11,139 bases of DNA, taken from NCBI GenBank assembly GCA_017959645.1, contig JAGDAE010000111.1, positions 1-11,139 of the forward strand, written 5' to 3'. The number at the start of each line of letters is the position of its first letter. Positions within the stretch are counted from its first letter, which is position 1. The translations under genes and the position numbers were made by a program. Under the pieces are notes generated by a model. It was not told where the DNA came from, ran no database searches, and saw nothing but the letters and a program-made list of their open reading frames with translations. The stretch is from Kiritimatiellia bacterium. Its GTDB lineage: Bacteria > Verrucomicrobiota > Kiritimatiellia > RFP12 > UBA1067. Positions 7,235 through 11,139 of this stretch are shown in pieces.

Positions 7235-8810
7235 ATTCCAGCAGCTCCTCCGCATGTTTCTTCGTCACGCTCGTTATCCGCTCCCCTCCGAGCATTCTCT
7301 CGATTTCCGCGACTCTGTCGCGGCCTTTGACTTCGCGTATTTCCGTGCGCGTGCGCCCGCCCGACACCGTCTTCGACACCGTGAAATGCCTGTCTGCGAA
7401 GACCGCGCTCTGCGGCAGATGGGTGATTGCGACGACCTGGTGCGTCGCCGCGAGCGCCTTCATCTTCTCGCCGACGATCTTGCCGGCCTCGCCGCCGACG
7501 TTCGCGTCGATCTCGTCGAACACCAGCGTCCCGGTCGAGTCGTGCGCCGCCAGCACGCACTTCAGCGCCAGCATCACCCGCGCCGTCTCGCCGGAGCTCG
7601 CGATCGCCGAAAGCGGCCGCGCCGGTTCGCCCGGGTTCGGCTCGAACATGTACGAGACTCTGTCGATCCCGCTCGCGTCCGCCTCGCGCCGCTCGATCGC
7701 GACCGAGAACTTCGCCTGCAGAAAGCCGAGATCGCGCAGCTCGCCGGTAACCGCCGACGCCAGCCGCTTCGCGCAGCCGGAGCGCATCGCCGAAAGCTTC
7801 GCCCCCGCCTGCGCGACTTCCTCCGACGCTTCGGCAAGCTCCTTCTCCAGCCTCTCCCGCACGGCGCCGGCATCCTCCAGCTCGGCGAGGCGCGCGCGCT
7901 TTTTCTCCAGCGCGCCGTACAGATCTTCGCCGTATTTGCGCTGCAGCCGGCGAACCAGACCGAGCCGCGCGTCGAGCGCGGCGAATTCGTCGGGATCGAC
8001 GTCGATGCGGCTGACCGCGTCGGCGATGGACTTCGAAAGCTCGTTCACGCCGATCGCGATCGCGTCGAGATCTTCCTGCCAGCCCGCCGCCTCCGGCATG
8101 TGCTTCGCGAGCCGCGCCAGCCGCTCGCGCACTCCGGTTATCGTCGAAAGCACCGAATTGTCGCCCCCGAGAAGCTCCGTCGCCTCGTTCGCGGCCGAGA
8201 CGATCTCTTCCGAATTCGCCGCCGCCGCGTGGCGCGCGGCCAGATCGGCGTCGTCTTCGCTAACCTCCGCGTCCGCGAGCTCTCCGGTCTGGAAGCGCAG
8301 CATGTCGATCTCGCTCGCGATCGCGTCCTGGTCGCCGAGCCCCCCGAGCCTCTCCTCGGCCGCGCGGCGCCGCTTCCACGCCCGCGCATACGCCTCCGCC
8401 GCCGCCGAACCGGCGACGCCGCCGAACGAATCGAGCGCCTCGCGCTGGAACCCCTCTTCGAGAATCGTCTGGTTCGCGCGCGGACCGTGCATGTCGACTT
8501 TGCGCCGCGACGCCTCGCGCAGCTCCGCGAGCGAAACCGATTCGTCGTCGATCCACGCGCGCGAACGCCCGTCTTTCGTGACCGTGCGCCGCACCGTCGT
8601 GTCCGAAAACTTCGCCTCTATCTCCGCCTCCGCCGCGCCTTCGCGGACGATTCCGCTCTCCGCGCGCGCCCCGGCGATCAGATCGAGCGCGCCCATGAGA
8701 ACGGACTTCCCCGCGCCGGTTTCGCCGGTGATCACGTTGAGCGCCGGAGAGAACTCTGCATGCGCATGCTCGACGACGGCAAGGTTTTTTACTGTAAGAC
8801 TTTCAAGCAC
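7215..8810 (-). CDS. recN: DNA repair ATPase RecN
   Basis: An SMC-like ATPase that acts in double-strand break repair with RecA. The 531 residues are near the family's usual 550. The N-terminal MLESLTVKNLAVVEHAHAEF is the RecN opening; Walker A is GETGAGKS (29-36). A Q-loop-type segment HGPRANQTIL lies at about 108-117. Residues about 140-345 are long charged helices consistent with the coiled coil. The C-terminal lobe has the signature SSGETARVMLALK (405-417), Walker B GTLVFDEIDANVGG (427-440) and AITHLPQSAVFAD (461-473). The signature deviates from SGGELSR. The start is a GTG at 8810, only 15 nt after the CCA of the upstream tRNA-Gly, with no clear Shine-Dalgarno. It overlaps the next gene by 20 bases, so it is the first protein gene of the long unit. 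Confidence 0.93.
   Translation of the reverse strand: MLESLTVKNLAVVEHAHAEFSPALNVITGETGAGKSVLMGALDLIAGARAESGIVREGAAEAEIEAKFSDTTVRRTVTKDGRSRAWIDDESVSLAELREASRRKVDMHGPRANQTILEEGFQREALDSFGGVAGSAAAEAYARAWKRRRAAEERLGGLGDQDAIASEIDMLRFQTGELADAEVSEDDADLAARHAAAANSEEIVSAANEATELLGGDNSVLSTITGVRERLARLAKHMPEAAGWQEDLDAIAIGVNELSKSIADAVSRIDVDPDEFAALDARLGLVRRLQRKYGEDLYGALEKKRARLAELEDAGAVRERLEKELAEASEEVAQAGAKLSAMRSGCAKRLASAVTGELRDLGFLQAKFSVAIERREADASGIDRVSYMFEPNPGEPARPLSAIASSGETARVMLALKCVLAAHDSTGTLVFDEIDANVGGEAGKIVGEKMKALAATHQVVAITHLPQSAVFADRHFTVSKTVSGGRTRTEIREVKGRDRVAEIERMLGGERITSVTKKHAEELLEYGKKTK
7245..7251 (-). promoter_or_regulatory. Shine-Dalgarno GGAGGAG deciding the cyclase-like gene start
   Basis: GGAGGAG on the minus strand lies inside the 3' end of recN, 10 bases before ATG 7234. 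The alternative ATG at 7255 lies upstream of this site, so 7234 is preferred. Confidence 0.75.
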
Positions 8811-8825
8811 TTCAACTCGTGTAAA

Positions 8826-8899
8826 TGGAGCGGGCGATGGGAATCGAACCCACGTAAGAAGCTTGGGAAGCTCCTATTCTGCCATTGAATTACGCCCGC
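8826..8899 (-). tRNA. tRNA-Gly(CCC)
   Basis: The 74-base cloverleaf reads GCGGGCG at the 5' end, pairing perfectly with CGCCCGC, then discriminator T and an encoded CCA. The D arm is ATTC...GAAT. The anticodon stem is GGAGC/GCTTC with loop TTCCCAA, giving anticodon CCC (reads GGG). The T arm has the loop TTCGATT. It lies 45 bases after tRNA-Ser(CGA) and 15 bases before the recN start codon, so it is probably excised from a transcript that continues into recN. A U discriminator is normal for bacterial tRNA-Gly. Confidence 0.95.
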
Positions 8900-8944
8900 G
8901 TAATCCGCCGCTTAAAGCCTCGGACCGGCGGTAGAACCGGCCTT

Positions 8945-9034
8945 TGGCGGAGAGAGAGGGATTCGAACCCCCGATACCTTGCGGTATGCATGATTTCGAG
9001 TCATGTGCATTCAACCAGGCTCTGCCATCTCTCC
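8945..9034 (-). tRNA. tRNA-Ser(CGA)
   Basis: A 90-base class II tRNA with acceptor GGAGAGA/TCTCTCC, discriminator G and encoded CCA. The anticodon stem is CATGA/TCATG with loop CTCGAAA, giving anticodon CGA (reads UCG). The long variable arm ATACCGCAAGGTAT and T loop TTCGAAT are typical of serine tRNAs. It begins about 12 bases after the predicted transcription start of the promoter at 9053-9081 and leads the minus-strand unit. Confidence 0.96.
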
Positions 9035-9052
9035 GTGGCTGACACGGCGCGT

Positions 9053-9081
9053 AATTTACCATAACCGCGCCGCGGAGTCAA
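9053..9081 (-). promoter_or_regulatory. Sigma70-type promoter of the tRNA-Ser/tRNA-Gly/recN unit
   Basis: On the minus strand, TTGACT (9081-9076) is followed after exactly 17 bases by TAAATT (9058-9053), preceded by TGG as an extended -10. Predicted start is about 9046, about 12 bases before the tRNA-Ser 5' end. No other convincing promoter is seen in the downstream 9 kb, so this may drive the whole minus-strand gene run. Confidence 0.75.
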
Positions 9082-9250
9082 CTGCTAAAGTCAGCCGCTT
9101 TTGCCGAATTGACGGAAATGCCGTCGGGAAGGCCGTCCGTGTCGGGTCGCCGGGAACGGGCTGCGTGACGGGGAAACCGGTCGCTTCGGACCCGATCTCG
9201 CACCTCCGCCGCGCGTGCGCCCGCATCACGACACGCGAAGGCTCCGTCTT

Positions 9251-9290
9251 CAAAAGTGGCCAACAGGAGAAGCTCATGGCCCTACTTTTG
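9251..9290. repeat. Palindromic unit P1 (CAAAAG...CTTTTG)
   Basis: A 40-base imperfect palindrome: CAAAAGTGGCC pairs with GGCCCTACTTTTG (7 plus 4 base pairs, two-base bulge). It has the same length and ends as the units at 9307-9345 and 9545-9584. Its loop contains AGGAG, and an ATG lies at the loop/3'-stem border. Confidence 0.65.
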
Positions 9291-9306
9291 CCCGACACTT
9301 GTCCGA

Positions 9307-9345
9307 CAAAAGCGGGACAAGGATGAAGAGCCTTGGAGAGTTTTG
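9307..9345. repeat. Palindromic unit P2 (CAAAA...TTTTG)
   Basis: A 39-base imperfect palindrome with outer pairs CAAAA/TTTTG and inner pairs CAAGG/CCTTG. It is an inverted relative of the unit at 9545-9584 (both share CAAAAGCGGG, then CAA, and a TTGG before the closing TTTTG when P3 is reverse-complemented). It ends two bases before the first 9-base array. Confidence 0.65.
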
Positions 9346-9347
9346 CT

Positions 9348-9383
9348 GGACTCAGGGGTCTCAGGGGACTCAGGGGTCTCAGG
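9348..9383 (+). repeat. Tandem array 1: two exact 18-base copies (four 9-base units)
   Basis: GGACTCAGGGGTCTCAGG occurs twice in exact tandem. Each copy is itself two 9-base units, GGACTCAGG and GGTCTCAGG. The array is the plus-strand arm of a large inverted repeat with 9507-9542. Confidence 0.9.
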
Positions 9384-9431
9384 ACGCTTGCCCGATGCTA
9401 AGGCGAAGGACAAGCGAGGACATGAGGCTCG

Positions 9432-9493
9432 GCCTGTCCCACGCGAAGCGGGAACCAGGCGAACCACTGGATCAGCCTGTTCCACGCGAAGCG
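9432..9493 (+). repeat. Pair of 19-base direct repeats with GCGAAGC minihairpin cores
   Basis: GCCTGTCCCACGCGAAGCG (9432-9450) and GCCTGTTCCACGCGAAGCG (9475-9493) differ at one base. Each contains GCGAAGC (9443-9449 and 9486-9492) and can fold: TCCC-a-CGC/GCGGGA in the first, and GCCTGT..CC/GGACAGGC (to 9502) in the second. They sit in the centre of the mirrored element. Confidence 0.85.
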
Positions 9494-9506
9494 CCGGACA
9501 GGCTTT

Positions 9507-9542
9507 CCTGGGTCCCCTGAGACCCCTGGGACCCCTGAGTCC
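9507..9542 (-). repeat. Tandem array 2: four 9-base units in inverted orientation
   Basis: On the minus strand the units read GGACTCAGG, GGTCCCAGG, GGTCTCAGG, GGACCCAGG, matching array 1 with a few T/C or A/T changes. It is 36 bases long like array 1, 123 bases away, and ends two bases before palindromic unit P3. Confidence 0.88.
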
Positions 9543-9544
9543 CA

Positions 9545-9584
9545 CAAAAGTAGACCAATGCGAAGAACCATTGCCCCGCTTTTG
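9545..9584. repeat. Palindromic unit P3 (CAAAAG...CTTTTG)
   Basis: A 40-base imperfect palindrome with outer pairs CAAAAG/CTTTTG and inner pairs CAATG/CATTG around a loop containing GCGAAG. It is 25 of 40 identical to P1 in direct alignment and also an inverted relative of P2. Confidence 0.65.
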
Positions 9585-9692
9585 TTCCCCTTACTGTCCC
9601 CCAATTCACTTCATTATAGAAATGAGAATTCGATGCGGGACTTCTTGGCAACCGCTGACCACCGCAGATGCGTTCGACAACCCTCGCGCTAG

Positions 9693-9711
9693 TTGGCGCC
9701 TCCGGCGCCGA
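9693..9711. repeat. GC-rich hairpin downstream of the SGNH gene
   Basis: TTGGCGCC and GGCGCCGA form an 8-base-pair stem with a TCC loop, 60-78 bases after the SGNH stop on the minus strand. No T tract follows on either strand, so it is not a classical intrinsic terminator. It might still stall or stabilise the 3' end of that transcript. Confidence 0.4.
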
Positions 9712-9770
9712 ACACGAAAACGCGGGGCGGTTCGACGAACACGCAGGTCGCAAAAGGGATGAAGACGGGT

Positions 9771-10550
9771 CTAGCGCAGGGCGGCGAGCCATTTGGTCGC
9801 CATTTTCTCGGCGCCCTTCGCGTTGGGATGGACTTTGTCCGCCACGGTATCCTCCGCCCAATTCCAGCCAGTTGCCATGTCAACGCAGACGACCGGCGAC
9901 GACGGACGCGAAAGTTCCGCAGCCGTCCTGGCAATCGCCTCGTTCAATGCCGGGATGTACGAATACTTCGGCAGCTTTCCGCTTTCGATCACCTGTGCGT
10001 AAAGCACCTTCACCTTCGGATTCCGCTCGCGCGCCGCGGCGATGATCCGGCGATGGGCGCCAACGACCGCGGAGACGATTCGCTCCGGCGGTTCCCGTTC
10101 GGCGTCGTGGTTGTGTCCGGCGTGAAGCAGCAACACATCGGCCACATCGGCGTCCGCGTTCCTCGCGTAGATCGCCGCCACCTGCTCGGCGGATTTCCCG
10201 CTCCAGCCTTCGTGCGCGCGGCTGCTGCCGGACGCCGGGGTCGCGTGCGACCCCTTCCACTCGACCTCGTATCCCGCCGCCGCGAGCTCGGACTCGAGCG
10301 GCACCCGATACGACCTAAACGACGCGCCGCCCTCGGTAATGGAATCCCCCACGCAGCAGATCGACACGTGTTTTTTCGCCGACGGGGTTTCGGCCGGCGC
10401 GGGATGCGAAACGCACGGCGCAATCGCCACCGCAATGGCGATTGCATACAACGCCACACCCTTCAAGATCCGGCTCGCGCAATTCGACAGAAAGGCGATG
10501 GCGCAACGGGGCGGCCGGGGGAGGCACAACGCGTATTGACAGAGTTTCAT
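9771..10550 (-). CDS. Secreted SGNH/GDSL-family hydrolase (esterase-like)
   Basis: A 259-residue SGNH hydrolase, likely a secreted carbohydrate or acyl esterase. Block I is GDSITEG (68-74, nucleophile S70), block III is LLHAGHNH (141-148, oxyanion N147) and block V is DKVHPN (238-243, catalytic D238 and H241). A hydrophobic segment at about 31-49 (GVALYAIAIAVAIAPCVSH) acts as signal peptide or anchor, with the enzyme outside the cytoplasmic membrane. The ATG at 10550 gives a 30-residue basic, Cys-containing leader before it. A TTG at 10466 would start MKGVALYAIA, a textbook signal peptide, so the start is open. An extended -10 abuts the ATG. It is monocistronic as far as can be seen. The GHNH block III instead of GxND is a subfamily variant I associate with PVC and related esterases. 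The substrate is unknown. Confidence 0.85.
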   Translation of the reverse strand: MKLCQYALCLPRPPRCAIAFLSNCASRILKGVALYAIAIAVAIAPCVSHPAPAETPSAKKHVSICCVGDSITEGGASFRSYRVPLESELAAAGYEVEWKGSHATPASGSSRAHEGWSGKSAEQVAAIYARNADADVADVLLLHAGHNHDAEREPPERIVSAVVGAHRRIIAAARERNPKVKVLYAQVIESGKLPKYSYIPALNEAIARTAAELSRPSSPVVCVDMATGWNWAEDTVADKVHPNAKGAEKMATKWLAALR

Positions 10551-10557
10551 AACCGCT

Positions 10558-10566
10558 ATTATACCA
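10558..10566 (-). promoter_or_regulatory. Extended -10 (TGGTATAAT) of the SGNH gene
   Basis: TATAAT at 10563-10558 on the minus strand is preceded by TGG, an extended -10. No good -35 is seen. Predicted transcription start is about 10551, right at the ATG 10550, which would make the mRNA leaderless unless translation starts at the TTG 10466. Confidence 0.6.
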
Positions 10567-10673
10567 CGAATGCGCGCAAAACTGGAGCAGATTGCTACGG
10601 CGGATTCGACATTAGATCGGACGGGGAAAGACCGTCATCGACGACGATCCGCCCAACGGGCGCAACTTTACAG

Positions 10674-10702
10674 TTGAATTCGGCGGAGGGAAAGGGTATA
10701 AT
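10674..10702 (+). promoter_or_regulatory. Sigma70-type promoter of tRNA-Ser(GGA)-ispE
   Basis: TTGAAT (10674-10679), a 17-base spacer and a perfect TATAAT (10697-10702). Predicted start is near 10709, about 11 bases before the tRNA 5' end. It is the only good plus-strand promoter upstream of ispE. Confidence 0.85.
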
Positions 10703-10719
10703 ACGCCCGTTTTCGTCTT

Positions 10720-10809
10720 GGAGAGGTGTCCGAGTGGTTGATGGTACCACCTTGGAAAGGTGGCATACCCGCAAGGGTATCGGGGGTTCGAATCCCCCCC
10801 TCTCCGCCA
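10720..10809 (+). tRNA. tRNA-Ser(GGA)
   Basis: A 90-base class II tRNA: acceptor GGAGAGG/CCTCTCC, discriminator G, encoded CCA. The anticodon stem is CCACC/GGTGG with loop TTGGAAA, giving anticodon GGA (reads UCC and UCU). The long variable arm ATACCCGCAAGGGTAT and T loop TTCGAAT are serine-type and closely resemble those of tRNA-Ser(CGA) at 8945-9034. The ispE start codon follows 7 bases after the CCA. Confidence 0.97.
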
Positions 10810-10816
10810 ATAGAAT

Positions 10817-11139
10817 ATGAAAGTAACGGCCCCAGCCAAAATCAACCTTACCCTAGAGGTTATGGGGGCGCGCCCGGACGGGTATCACGACCTCAGAAGC
10901 GTTGTGATGCCCGTTTCGCTTTGCGATGAAATCGAGCTGGAGCCGGCGGACGAACTCGTTTGCGAGACGACTGCGGAGGAAGGCGTCGACATCTCGCGCC
11001 TGGGCGCTTCCAGCGACAATCTCGCGGTCAAGGCTGCGCGCATCATGGCAGTCGAGGCGCGGCGCGAATGCGCGCTGAGAATCGCCATCCGCAAGCGCAT
11101 CCCCCTTGGCGGCGGCATGGGCGGCGGCTCGGCCGACGC
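10817..11139 (+). CDS. ispE: 4-diphosphocytidyl-2-C-methyl-D-erythritol kinase IspE, N-terminal part
   Basis: A GHMP kinase of the MEP (non-mevalonate) isoprenoid pathway: it phosphorylates CDP-methylerythritol at the 2-hydroxyl using ATP, in the cytoplasm. The visible 107 residues begin MKVTAPAKINLTLEV (substrate-binding APAKINL motif, K8), then RPDGYHDLRSV (19-29) and IPLGGGMGGGSAD (95-107), the Gly-rich ATP loop. The full protein is about 280-300 residues, so the rest lies beyond 11139. The start is certain: the codon two before the ATG is an in-frame TAG (10811-10813), and the motif spacing is standard. No Shine-Dalgarno can be placed, because upstream of the ATG lie seven bases and then the tRNA-Ser 3' end. 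Confidence 0.96.
   Translation, partial: MKVTAPAKINLTLEVMGARPDGYHDLRSVVMPVSLCDEIELEPADELVCETTAEEGVDISRLGASSDNLAVKAARIMAVEARRECALRIAIRKRIPLGGGMGGGSAD

Larger units (their letters stand above)
9082..9770. other. 689-base intergenic region without a convincing gene
   Basis: This stretch lies between the end of the SGNH gene and the tRNA promoter. Short open frames on both strands have no family features, no coherent composition and mostly no ribosome site. The part 9082-9250 and the part 9585-9690 show nothing I can name apart from a lone TATAAT on the minus strand (9618-9613). The part 9251-9584 is packed with palindromes and short repeats, listed separately. Confidence 0.7.

Noticed and set aside
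7228..8934. A 568-codon plus-strand frame opposite recN
   Set aside because: Ser/Arg/Ala low-complexity translation, antisense to RecN with intact Walker motifs. It also runs through tRNA-Gly.
8874..9062. Small frame ending GIGGSNPSLSAKGRF across tRNA-Ser(CGA)
   Set aside because: This is the well-known phantom translation of tRNA genes. The same applies to the GIGGSNPPLSA frame over tRNA-Ser(GGA).
9056..9298. An 80-codon minus-strand frame over the tRNA promoter
   Set aside because: It overlaps the promoter and the repeat unit, has no ribosome site, and its composition does not look like a protein of this genome.
9276..9326. A 16-codon ORF (MALLLPDTCPTKAGQG) with AGGAG 8 bases upstream, lying partly in hairpin P1
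   Set aside because: No promoter, no downstream gene to regulate on that strand and no run of regulatory codons. One good ribosome-like site in a repeat region is not enough.
9348..9542. Possible CRISPR array
   Set aside because: Units are 9 bases, contiguous and without spacers. The two arrays are inverted, unlike CRISPR, and no cas gene is present.
9282..9545. Gly-X-Y (collagen-like) translation GLRGPRGLRGPR on the minus strand
   Set aside because: A 9-base repeat automatically gives a tripeptide repeat. Only a few units exist and the frame has no start context or signal peptide.
10536..10562. Plus-strand TTGACA with TATTAT 15 bases later inside the SGNH 5' region
   Set aside because: The spacer is too short, and a much better promoter (TTGAAT-17-TATAAT) lies closer to the tRNA.

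Overview
The window is GC-rich chromosomal DNA from a diderm (Gram-negative-type) bacterium. The evidence for an outer membrane is direct: a BamA with five POTRA segments and a barrel ending in Phe, an OmpH/Skp periplasmic chaperone and an LpxD lipid A acyltransferase. GC-rich codon use, an SGNH hydrolase with a GHNH block and a eukaryote-like fucose-1-phosphate guanylyltransferase make me lean towards the PVC group (Verrucomicrobiota, Kiritimatiellota or Lentisphaerota). That placement is an inference and no marker here proves it.

Region 1 (1-9081, all minus strand) reads as one very long transcription unit. A good sigma70-type promoter (9053-9081) precedes tRNA-Ser(CGA) and tRNA-Gly(CCC). 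Then come recN (GTG start 15 nt after the tRNA CCA), a degenerate 3-dehydroquinate-synthase-family protein, bamA, ompH/skp, lpxD, an FPGT/Fkp-type nucleotidyltransferase, an FmdB-type zinc ribbon and a MATE exporter cut off by the left edge. Neighbouring protein genes overlap or are 1-19 nt apart, and I see no internal terminator. BamA, OmpH and LpxD together make the outer-membrane protein and lipid A assembly core. The nucleotidyltransferase may supply an activated sugar for the envelope. recN and the cyclase-like protein are functional outsiders at the head of the unit.

Region 2 (9082-9770) has no convincing gene. It holds a mosaic of palindromes: three 39-40 bp hairpin units bounded by CAAAAG/CTTTTG, two inverted arrays of four 9-bp units, and two copies of a 19-bp repeat that contain the GCGAAGC minihairpin sequence. 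The parts form a mirror-symmetric element at 9307-9584.

Region 3 (9771-11139) holds a minus-strand secreted SGNH/GDSL esterase-like gene. Divergent from it, a near-consensus promoter drives tRNA-Ser(GGA), followed after only 7 nt by ispE (MEP isoprenoid pathway), which is cut by the right edge.

The most interesting signals are: two independent transcription units in which a tRNA directly abuts a protein gene start that lacks a clear Shine-Dalgarno; a conserved-fold cyclase that has lost its catalytic Lys and both metal-binding His residues; and the mirrored hairpin element.
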